From NCBI GenBank assembly GCA_003140655.1, contig PLKR01000589.1, positions 1-7,385 of the forward strand: a stretch of DNA of 7,385 nt, in the 5' to 3' direction. The notes under the pieces are model-generated. The model ran no database searches. It was given only the letters and a program-made list of their open reading frames with translations, and was not told the DNA's origin. This stretch comes from Acidobacteriaceae bacterium (GTDB lineage Bacteria; Acidobacteriota; Terriglobia; Terriglobales; Acidobacteriaceae). The number at the start of each line of letters is the position of its first letter. Position 1 is the stretch's first letter. Both the position numbers and the translations under genes were made by a program. Below, one piece after another: positions 1 through 5,331 of this stretch.

Positions 1-467
1 AGATCGCCGCTGCTGGGGTGATCGATTTCGGGCGGAGTTGTGGCGAGGACCTCCGCGATCACTTTGCTGATCTTTCCTACAGACTTCTCGAACTCGCGAT
101 ACCTGGCTGCGTCTTTTTGTGAGAAAGCGGCGATTGCCTGCGCGGATTTGTTTTCGTCCTGATGGAGCGAAAGAGCGCGACCGTCGGGCGAGAGTGCCGT
201 GACGCGGATCTCGGGCGTAATCAACCTCAGGCCATGCCTTTCAAGTTGCATGTCACGGAGAATGTCCGGGCGAATCGGGCCAGCGCTGTGAGCGAGCGTG
301 GAGCAGCGGAAGCCGGGATGAAATTCATCGGTGATGGCAGCGCCGCCGACCTGGGCTCGGCGCTCGAGGATTAGAGGCTTGAATCCCGCTTTGGCGAGGT
401 AGAACGCGGTGACCAGCCCGTTGTGGCCGCCGCCGATGATGACGATGTCGCACTTCGCCTCCGGCAT
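1..467 (-). CDS. FAD-dependent oxidoreductase, phytoene dehydrogenase-like (N-terminal part, cut by window edge)
   Basis: Reading from an ATG at 465-467 down to base 1 gives 155 uninterrupted codons; the stop lies outside the window. The N-terminus MPEAKCDIVIIGGGHNGLV is a Rossmann FAD-binding motif (GGGHNG at residues 12-17). It is followed by an acidic residue in LILERR that would bind the adenosine ribose, then VGGAA. The rest aligns by eye with the start of the upstream gene (HPGF/FPGF, IRPDILRDMQLERHGL versus LRPEIIRDLDLPRHGL), so the two are tandem paralogues. The ATG follows the neighbour's TAA after one base (TAACATG), which implies co-transcription and probable translational coupling. 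The family is a broad set of flavin-dependent dehydrogenases, oxidases and isomerases related to carotenoid desaturases and human PYROXD2. The substrate cannot be told from sequence, and no carotenoid genes are nearby. The family call is firm; the specific role is unknown. Confidence 0.9.
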   Translation of the reverse strand, partial: MPEAKCDIVIIGGGHNGLVTAFYLAKAGFKPLILERRAQVGGAAITDEFHPGFRCSTLAHSAGPIRPDILRDMQLERHGLRLITPEIRVTALSPDGRALSLHQDENKSAQAIAAFSQKDAARYREFEKSVGKISKVIAEVLATTPPEIDHPSSGD

Positions 468-468
468 G

Positions 469-2067
469 TTAGGCCGCTCCCTTGATGTCTTTGAGAATTT
501 CCAGAGCCGCGAGCCGCCCCGGAGCGCCCATGATGCCGCCGCCGGGATGCGTGGCTGAACCGCACATGTAGAGATTCTGGATGGGCGTGCGGAAGCGCGC
601 GTAACCGGGCGCCGGGCGCAGGAAGAAAAGCTGCTCCAGCGAAAGTTCGCCCTGGAAGATGTTGCCTTCGCTCAGTCCCCACTCGCGTTCGAGGTCGAGC
701 GGAGTGATGACTTGCTTATTGAGGATGATGTCTTTGATGTTCGGCGCGTACTCGGCGATGGTGTTAACAACCGTATCGCCGAAGGCTTCTTTCTGATCGT
801 CCCAGTTCAAGCCGGGGCGCAGCTTGTAGGGTGCGTACTGTACGAAGCAGGAGAGCACGTGCTTGCCCGGCGGTGCGACCGACGGATCGGTTAGCGAGGG
901 GATGACCATGTCAATGTAGGGACGGCGCGAGAAGTTGCCGTATTTGGCGTCGTCGTAGGCCTTCTCCATATATTCGACTGAGGGTGAGATGGAGATCGCG
1001 CCACGCAGGTGCGCACCCGGTCCGGGCATGCATTTGAAATTCGGCAGCGCGTCGAGCGCCATGTTTACTTTGCCGGACGAGCCGCGGTATTTGAAACGGT
1101 TGATGTCTTCAAGAAAGTCGGCGGGAAGATGCTCGGCTTCGATAAATTTGGTGAACGTGAGTCTCGGATCTACGCTTGAAGAAATTGTGTCGGCATAGAT
1201 TTCATCGCCGTTGGCCAGGACAACACCATTGGCGCTGCCGTCCTTGACGATGATTTTTGCGATGGCGGCTTGGGTGCGAATCTCGACTCCGGCTTCGCGG
1301 GCGGCGTCGGCGATGGCATTCGAAATTGCGCCGGTGCCTCCGCGCGCGAAACCCCAGGCGCGGAACGCACCGTCAATTTCTCCCATGTAGTGATGGAGCA
1401 GGACGTAGGCCGTCCCGGGCGAGCGCACGCCCAGGAACGTGCCGATGATGCCGGAGGCTGACATCGTAGCCTTGAGGACGTCTGTCTCGAACCACTGATC
1501 GAGAAAATCAATGGCGCTCATGGTCATGAGCTGGACCTGATTGTATTTGTCGTAGCTCGACATGCCCTGGAAGCGGCGGCCGATGAAGAGCAGCTTCATC
1601 AGTTCGCGCGGGTTGAGGGTGTTGGGGTCGGGCGGCACCATGCTGAGAATCGGCTTCACGAAGCGGCACATGGCTTGCATGGCTTTGCCGAATTCGTCGT
1701 AGGCTTCGGCGTCCACGCGGGAGTGGCGGGCGATCTCGCGGTGGGTCTGGCCGTGGTCATTCACGCGCCATAAGTAATCGCCGCTGGGCATGGGGGTAAA
1801 GGTTCCATCGAGCGGGAGAATCTCGAGGCCGTGGCGGGGAAGATCGAGATCGCGAATGATTTCCGGCCGCAGCAGTGACACCACGTAGGAGCAGACGGAG
1901 AACTTGAAGCCGGGAAAGACTTCTTCGGTGCAGGCAGCGCCACCGAGAATGTGGCGGCGTTCGAGCACAAGAACTCTCTTTCCGGCGCGCGCAAGGTAGG
2001 CGGCGTTGACCAGGCCGTTGTGGCCTCCGCCGATCACGATTACGTCGTATTTATCTGAATTTGCCAT
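469..2067 (-). CDS. FAD-dependent oxidoreductase, phytoene dehydrogenase / PYROXD2-like
   Basis: This is a complete 532-residue protein, close to the usual 500-580 residues of COG1233/PYROXD2-type flavoproteins. Residues 7-19 hold the beta-alpha-beta FAD motif (GGGHNG at 13-18), E36 in LVLERR should bind the ribose, and LGGAA follows at 41-45. A middle segment with FARGGTGAISNAIADAA, followed by EAGVEIRT, matches the family's second FAD-contacting region. The C-terminal signature CGSATHPGGGIMGAPGR (502-518) is typical of PYROXD2-like members. No signal peptide or membrane segment is seen, so it is probably cytosolic. The start is ATG at 2065-2067 with an AGGAG ribosome-binding site 10 bases upstream. 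The next gene on the same strand is a truncated paralogue beginning one base after this stop. The reaction is probably a flavin-dependent desaturation, oxidation or isomerisation; the substrate is unknown and 'phytoene dehydrogenase' should not be taken literally. Confidence 0.95.
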   Translation of the reverse strand: MANSDKYDVIVIGGGHNGLVNAAYLARAGKRVLVLERRHILGGAACTEEVFPGFKFSVCSYVVSLLRPEIIRDLDLPRHGLEILPLDGTFTPMPSGDYLWRVNDHGQTHREIARHSRVDAEAYDEFGKAMQAMCRFVKPILSMVPPDPNTLNPRELMKLLFIGRRFQGMSSYDKYNQVQLMTMSAIDFLDQWFETDVLKATMSASGIIGTFLGVRSPGTAYVLLHHYMGEIDGAFRAWGFARGGTGAISNAIADAAREAGVEIRTQAAIAKIIVKDGSANGVVLANGDEIYADTISSSVDPRLTFTKFIEAEHLPADFLEDINRFKYRGSSGKVNMALDALPNFKCMPGPGAHLRGAISISPSVEYMEKAYDDAKYGNFSRRPYIDMVIPSLTDPSVAPPGKHVLSCFVQYAPYKLRPGLNWDDQKEAFGDTVVNTIAEYAPNIKDIILNKQVITPLDLEREWGLSEGNIFQGELSLEQLFFLRPAPGYARFRTPIQNLYMCGSATHPGGGIMGAPGRLAALEILKDIKGAA

Positions 2068-2077
2068 TCGCCTTGAA

Positions 2078-2082
2078 CTCCT
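2078..2082 (-). promoter_or_regulatory. Ribosome-binding site of the 532-residue oxidoreductase
   Basis: AGGAG on the minus strand lies 10 bases before the ATG at 2065-2067. The spacing is slightly long, but it is the only good Shine-Dalgarno match here and it supports the chosen start. Confidence 0.6.
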
Positions 2083-2125
2083 AACGCTTAAGCCTTCCGG
2101 AAGATAACGAGGAACAATCGCGACA

Positions 2126-2145
2126 GCGCAGACTTAGGTCTGCGC
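2126..2145. repeat. Perfect hairpin / palindromic element (8-bp arms, 4-base loop)
   Basis: The arms GCGCAGAC (2126-2133) and GTCTGCGC (2138-2145) are perfect inverted repeats around TTAG. The element sits about 60 bases upstream of the oxidoreductase ATG and downstream of the proposed promoter, so it would lie in the mRNA leader. No T-run follows on either strand, so it is not a classical intrinsic terminator. It could be a regulator-binding palindrome, an RNA stem in the leader, or one copy of a dispersed REP-like repeat; a single window cannot decide. Confidence 0.6.
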
Positions 2146-2206
2146 GGATCAGAGTCCACTGAGGAGAACGCTCCACTGGATGAGGCGGCGCATGAAAGGA
2201 GATCTC

Positions 2207-2235
2207 ATTCTATCCGAGATGATGAGGCCTGTCGC
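2207..2235 (-). promoter_or_regulatory. Candidate sigma70-like promoter for the oxidoreductase pair
   Basis: On the minus strand, GCGACA (2230-2235, 4 of 6 to the -35 consensus) is separated by exactly 17 bases from TAGAAT (2207-2212, 5 of 6 to the -10 consensus). Transcription would begin near 2200, leaving a leader of about 130 bases that contains the hairpin at 2126-2145. This is a consensus match only. Confidence 0.4.
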
Positions 2236-2423
2236 CCGGAATCGTCGATGGGGAGCGATTTCTGCGGATATCCTTGCTCTGGATTAGGTAAGCATGGCGC
2301 GGGCGAGCCTTCCGAAAATCCCTGCCCGTACTATTTGTCCGGCAGGATTCTGATTGACATATCCCTTTGCAATGGATTTTTGTCTTTCCTAGACGTTGAA
2401 GGCAAAACCTGAACCAGAGGATG

Positions 2424-3074
2424 TCATCGGGGGATGTAGCTGCCCACGAGCGGGCTTACCTGCTCGGCAAGGGAGAGCAAACGTCGTTGGCCAGCGTCCG
2501 GTTCTTCCCCCGCCTGTAGTGGAGTGTTGATTCGAATGAGGGCATCATCGCTCCGGTTCAAACGAAGAGAGTCGAATACCAGATAAAAATCCGCCCAGTC
2601 TTCGCTGGCAACGCCTCGACCGCGTCCCCAGAACCAGAAGAGAACCAGTTGGCGGTCGGGTCCCTTCGTGATCACATATCGATTGGCAGGGAAAGGCGTA
2701 TACCCAGGGAGGGAGAGTGTAGTTGTACCGGACTCCACCGTCGACCAACCTGAACCGGCGAGACAATTCTCTGGTGAGTGGGCGCGTGGCCCGGCGCGTT
2801 GATTGGGAAAATAGGCGAGGTACAGGTATACCTCAGGACCCTTGGTATTTTGATCCTGGTATTCTCGCTGCAAGAACTCACCGCGATCAAGTCTATTCAG
2901 AATTATTGGAGGAATCGGAATATCGGTGCCAACCCATTCCCCCAATTGAAGCGGAAACGACGCCAAGGATGTTCGCGGAGGAGCAACAACACTCCGGGTA
3001 CGCACGTGCAGGAAAAGACTGGTGCCGGCCAGCAAGAGCGCCACTACCGCGAAACGTGCGTTCCAGGAGATCAC
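2424..3074 (-). CDS. epsI: EpsI-family exosortase-associated protein
   Basis: This 216-residue protein has one N-terminal membrane segment (about residues 8-23) and a periplasmic remainder. The family hallmarks are present: FPLQLGEWVG (40-49), a VYLYLAYF strand (82-89), HSPENCLAGSGW (99-110) with Cys104, LVLFWFWGRGRG (143-154) and a late FDSLRLNRSDDALIRI segment. EpsI proteins occur beside exosortases, or fused to their C-terminus, in PEP-CTERM and exopolysaccharide loci. Their biochemical role is not settled, though they are thought to work with the sorting machinery in the periplasm. The start is GTG (3072-3074). It overlaps the exosortase stop as GTGA and is preceded by a strong GGAGG (3079-3083), so translation is probably coupled. 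It is the last gene of the three-gene operon. Length and motifs look intact. Confidence 0.93.
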   Translation of the reverse strand: MISWNARFAVVALLLAGTSLFLHVRTRSVVAPPRTSLASFPLQLGEWVGTDIPIPPIILNRLDRGEFLQREYQDQNTKGPEVYLYLAYFPNQRAGPRAHSPENCLAGSGWSTVESGTTTLSLPGYTPFPANRYVITKGPDRQLVLFWFWGRGRGVASEDWADFYLVFDSLRLNRSDDALIRINTPLQAGEEPDAGQRRLLSLAEQVSPLVGSYIPR

Positions 3075-3973
3075 GCACCCTCCCCCTGATTCCTAGATTC
3101 CAGCATGCCCGGATAGAGAATCCGCAGCAAGCGATGGAATAGAAAAATCATGGCCAGGGAGCTCATGAAAATCAGCCATCCAGAAAAGATGTGAAAGCTC
3201 CCTTGAGCTTTTTCGAGGCCCCAGTGCTGCAGGACAATACCGGTTGCGGAGATGCGCAGAGCATTGGCTAGAACTGAAATCGGAACCGCCGCCAAGGCGA
3301 GCAAAATACGCATTCCGATCTTCTTCTCAACCAAGTAACCGTAAACGATGGTCAACGTAACCAGAGAGAACAGGGATTGAATACCGCTGCATGCCTCCGC
3401 GACCTCCATCCGTGCGCCGGATAACAGAAGGATGTTGCCTTCCCGGACCACAGAGACGCCAGCTAGCGTTAACAGGAAGCCGGCAGTTTTCGAGGCGAGG
3501 ATCTGCAGAGGGAAGGTGACCCGACTAAAGATGGTTGCCGAGGGGACCATCAGAATCAGGAAGGCCAATGGAAACGACACCGCAAGCAGGTATTCCCAGC
3601 CGGCAAGAAAAACCACCATTCCGGAGATTAAGAGCAGAAGCGAGATGCGCGGAAGGAAAAACTCGGAACTGAGCACGCCTACGGTCAGGGCAAACAGAGC
3701 AAACAGCAGGATGACCAGACCTGACCAGGAGGGTTTCAGGGGAAGTGCGGTTAATCTTGCCCGGTCTTCCCAAAGCAGAAGCAGTGAAAATGCAGGAACA
3801 AAGAAACCGTGGATGTAATTGGGATCTTGCCACCATTGCACTGCCAAGCGGGACACAATTGGCGCGTAAAGCCAGGCGATCAAAAGCAAAAGAACTCCCG
3901 CTTGCCACCAAAAGACTTCGCGACGACGGGAGACGCTCGCCGTGGAGACAGGCAAGAGCTCGGCGGTTGCCAT
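3071..3973 (-). CDS. xrt: Exosortase (PEP-CTERM sorting transpeptidase)
   Basis: This is a 300-residue integral membrane protein with about eight hydrophobic helices. The early YIHGFFVP (53-60) matches the conserved exosortase HGF motif. The proposed catalytic residues are visible: Cys195 in EACSGIQSL, Arg240 in NALRI and His261 in GSFHIFSGW. Exosortases act in the inner membrane, cleaving C-terminal PEP-CTERM tails after export and probably handing the protein on for attachment or secretion. An upstream in-frame TTG (4007-4009) would add 12 residues, but I chose ATG 3971-3973. It has AAGGAAG 8 bases upstream and lies two bases after the TAG of the preceding gene. The gene is sandwiched between its likely substrate (upstream) and EpsI (4-base overlap). 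The subtype letter cannot be assigned by eye. There is no C-terminal EpsI fusion; EpsI is a separate gene here. Confidence 0.95.
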   Translation of the reverse strand: MATAELLPVSTASVSRRREVFWWQAGVLLLLIAWLYAPIVSRLAVQWWQDPNYIHGFFVPAFSLLLLWEDRARLTALPLKPSWSGLVILLFALFALTVGVLSSEFFLPRISLLLLISGMVVFLAGWEYLLAVSFPLAFLILMVPSATIFSRVTFPLQILASKTAGFLLTLAGVSVVREGNILLLSGARMEVAEACSGIQSLFSLVTLTIVYGYLVEKKIGMRILLALAAVPISVLANALRISATGIVLQHWGLEKAQGSFHIFSGWLIFMSSLAMIFLFHRLLRILYPGMLESRNQGEGA

Positions 3974-3975
3974 GC

Positions 3976-4842
3976 CTACTTCTTCCTTCTGGCTTTGCGC
4001 GACCGCCAATACACTGCAGCAAGTCCCGACGAAATCAGCAGGACTGAGCCAGGTTCAGGAGTGACTGCCAGCGGACCGCCCGAAGAACCAGATGGCACAT
4101 ATACCAGCGGCGGGATAAACCACCATCCGCTGCCCTTCGCGGGAATAACAGCAGGGGGCAATTTGTCAGGCACCGAATTCTGAGTCACCAATGCGGGTGG
4201 AGTCGGAACAGGATCCCTCAGGATAAAGGGCCAGTCAAGCTCATCCGTGGAAGGCTCCAGTGGCGAGCCTGTGTCCAGCGGAACCTGTGCTACCCGGTTC
4301 CCGCAGCGCGCGCGCGCCACAATTGTGCCGTCGGTAATGAGCGTTTCACCCGGATGCAACGTGACTTTCCTCCGCGTCCAGTAAACTCTGTCCCCAATGC
4401 GGTATGAAACATACATCGCTTGCTTCTCCGACACTTGCACGAGGTGAGCACGCTGATAATCGAACCCCTGGAAGTGTCGTGATACCACCGGGTCGTATTC
4501 CATGACGCGTTTCAACTCGTCTGGATTCGCCACTCCGCCGCGAATGACAGAGTAGGGGTAAACCAGGCGGTCGACACCGTGTGCGGGAGGCTTCCAGTCG
4601 GACTGGCGAGCCTGCGATGCATAGTCGTCACGCTGACTTCGAGGCAAACCACCTTCGAGTCTTCGCGAGAGTGAGTGAGAGGGGTTGGAGGACGGCTGCT
4701 GGCGAGCGAACTGCCAAGTGACCACGGTCGCTGCCCCCAGAAGAAGCAACGCCAGCCACTTGCTCCGGACTCGCCAAGGTTGATGATAGCCGCGCAGTCT
4801 GTGGCGCAGTAGACCAACCTTCTCTCCCTTGAGATTTCTCAC
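3976..4842 (-). CDS. PEP-CTERM sorting-domain protein, probable dedicated exosortase substrate
   Basis: This 288-residue protein ends in a textbook PEP-CTERM tail: TPEPGS (261-266), a short hydrophobic helix (267-279) and a basic end (SRKARRKK). The N-terminus is unusual for a substrate: a long, strongly basic stretch (about residues 1-28) precedes a hydrophobic segment (29-46), so it may be a signal-anchor rather than a simple cleaved signal peptide. Residues about 93-188 form a compact domain (VYPYSVIRGGV, YVSYRIGDRVYWTRRKV, GETLITDG, ARARCGNRV with the only cysteine, Cys180). I recall similar segments in acidobacterial proteins but know no function. A proline-rich linker (about 189-260) leads to the tail. 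The start is GTG 4840-4842 with AAGAGGTG 7 bases upstream. It is the first gene of the operon, two bases ahead of the exosortase, which argues that it is that enzyme's own substrate. Confidence 0.9.
   Translation of the reverse strand: MRNLKGEKVGLLRHRLRGYHQPWRVRSKWLALLLLGAATVVTWQFARQQPSSNPSHSLSRRLEGGLPRSQRDDYASQARQSDWKPPAHGVDRLVYPYSVIRGGVANPDELKRVMEYDPVVSRHFQGFDYQRAHLVQVSEKQAMYVSYRIGDRVYWTRRKVTLHPGETLITDGTIVARARCGNRVAQVPLDTGSPLEPSTDELDWPFILRDPVPTPPALVTQNSVPDKLPPAVIPAKGSGWWFIPPLVYVPSGSSGGPLAVTPEPGSVLLISSGLAAVYWRSRKARRKK
3982..3988 (-). promoter_or_regulatory. Ribosome-binding site deciding the exosortase start
   Basis: AAGGAAG on the minus strand lies 8 bases before ATG 3971-3973, inside the last codons of the upstream PEP-CTERM gene. 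It favours this ATG over the TTG at 4007-4009 and suggests that the exosortase is translated by ribosomes finishing the substrate gene. Confidence 0.6.
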
Positions 4843-4849
4843 GTCAGCG

Positions 4850-4857
4850 CACCTCTT
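4850..4857 (-). promoter_or_regulatory. Ribosome-binding site for the PEP-CTERM gene
   Basis: AAGAGGTG on the minus strand lies 7 bases before GTG 4840-4842. It supports the GTG start even though this gives a long basic N-terminus; no other in-frame ATG or GTG precedes the hydrophobic segment. Confidence 0.55.
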
Positions 4858-4903
4858 ACTTTGTCAACGATAAATGACTTCTGCTTCCGAAGGTGCCGGA
4901 GCG

Positions 4904-4926
4904 TCACAATGGTTCACAATTCACAC
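4904..4926. repeat. TCACAA direct repeats upstream of the sorting operon
   Basis: TCACAAT occurs at 4904-4910 and 4914-4920, ten bases apart (about one helical turn), followed by TCACACA at 4921-4927. Same-face spacing of short direct repeats 60-90 bases upstream of a start codon is what a transcription factor binding in tandem would need. It could also be chance; no regulator is identified. Confidence 0.3.
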
Positions 4927-4942
4927 AGCATGAATGAAATAA

Positions 4943-4954
4943 GAGCGAACGCTC
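4943..4954. repeat. Small inverted repeat GAGCG-AA-CGCTC
   Basis: Five-base perfect arms (4943-4947 and 4950-4954) flank AA, about 100 bases upstream of the PEP-CTERM start. It has the size of an operator half-site pair but is short enough to occur by chance. Confidence 0.25.
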
Positions 4955-5250
4955 AAACCGCATCCCCGCCAAGCCTAACCCTGTGCCGTTCAGATTGCAA
5001 ACGTGCTGATCTCGATGACGTTTTTAACTCATCTAAGACTCGACTACTTAGCCCAAGCTTTGCTCAAATTCCCGAGCAGTGCGCATTCTCGCATCTGGCT
5101 CGTGCCAATGCTTGGCAGTCGAGAACTTCGCAGGGAGCGGATGCCGATGCCGCCCGCGTACCCCTCGCAACGCAGCGGGCGGGTGCCGGCCCCGGATTCA
5201 TGGTGGGGACGTAGCACTTTTGCCGTCACGACACACTACCCCGCCTCGCG

Positions 5251-5279
5251 TTGACTTCATCGAGCGTCATCCCTAAGAT
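5251..5279 (+). promoter_or_regulatory. Sigma70-like promoter of the GcvT-like gene
   Basis: TTGACT (5251-5256, 5 of 6 to the -35 consensus) and TAAGAT (5274-5279, 4 of 6 to the -10 consensus) are separated by exactly 17 bases. Transcription would start near 5286, about 46 bases before the chosen TTG start at 5332. The -35 box coincides with a TTG that opens the longest reading frame, so that longer start would lie upstream of the transcript and should not be used. Confidence 0.55.
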
Positions 5280-5320
5280 CCTTTGTAGTCCGCGCCGCAA
5301 TAAGCTGCAGGGACAGTCAA

Positions 5321-5326
5321 AGGGAG
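5321..5326 (+). promoter_or_regulatory. Ribosome-binding site deciding the GcvT-like start
   Basis: AGGGAG lies 5 bases before the TTG at 5332-5334. Together with the upstream promoter and the family-like N-terminus (PIGTAFHERT) it fixes the start at 5332. Confidence 0.6.
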
Positions 5327-5331
5327 CCATT

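Larger units (their letters stand above)
2068..2423. other. Intergenic region between the sorting operon and the oxidoreductase pair
   Basis: No convincing gene lies in these 356 bases. It holds the ribosome-binding site, hairpin and candidate promoter listed separately. A 14-codon minus-strand reading frame (2149-2193) starts only a few bases after the predicted transcription start and has no Shine-Dalgarno. I see no clear stem plus T-run terminator after the EpsI gene stop at 2424, so read-through from the sorting operon into the oxidoreductase genes is possible. Confidence 0.6.
4843..5331. other. Divergent intergenic region between the sorting operon and the GcvT-like gene
   Basis: These 489 bases carry no protein I can support. 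The open frames of 60-117 codons here are low-complexity, lack family features and overlap each other. The left part (4900-4960) holds direct and inverted repeats and should contain the sorting-operon promoter, though no clean sigma70 site is visible. The right end holds the promoter and ribosome-binding site of the GcvT-like gene. An inverted pair AAACGT (4999-5004) / ACGTTT (5018-5023) is noted, with no clear role. I see no glycine-riboswitch architecture upstream of the GcvT-like gene. Confidence 0.6.

Noticed and set aside
2318..2347. Inverted repeat CCTGCC...GGCAGG as a terminator after the EpsI gene
   Set aside because: There are six pairs only, with a 14-base loop and no following T-run on the transcribed strand; it is too weak to call.
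2354..2359. Perfect TTGACA on the plus strand
   Set aside because: No acceptable -10 box lies 16-18 bases downstream and no plus-strand gene follows.
3432..4183. Plus-strand frames opposite the exosortase and PEP-CTERM genes
   Set aside because: They are antisense to genes with clear catalytic and sorting motifs and carry no features of their own.
4862..4867. Perfect TTGACA on the minus strand just before the PEP-CTERM gene
   Set aside because: It lies only about 20 bases from the start codon, so a matching -10 would fall inside the ribosome-binding site and start region.
4883..4898. Sigma54-like GGCAC...GC element on the minus strand upstream of the sorting operon
   Set aside because: PEP-CTERM genes can be sigma54-dependent, but the GG-to-GC spacing here is one base too long. 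A second similar match near 4970-4986 has the same fault.
4861..5276. Several overlapping plus-strand open frames in the divergent intergenic region
   Set aside because: They have no recognisable motifs, no good ribosome-binding sites and Ser/Arg/Cys-rich composition, and they overlap each other in different frames.
5090..5331. Possible glycine riboswitch upstream of the GcvT-like gene
   Set aside because: I could not find the conserved paired aptamer elements, and the mapped promoter-to-start leader of about 46 bases is too short for one.
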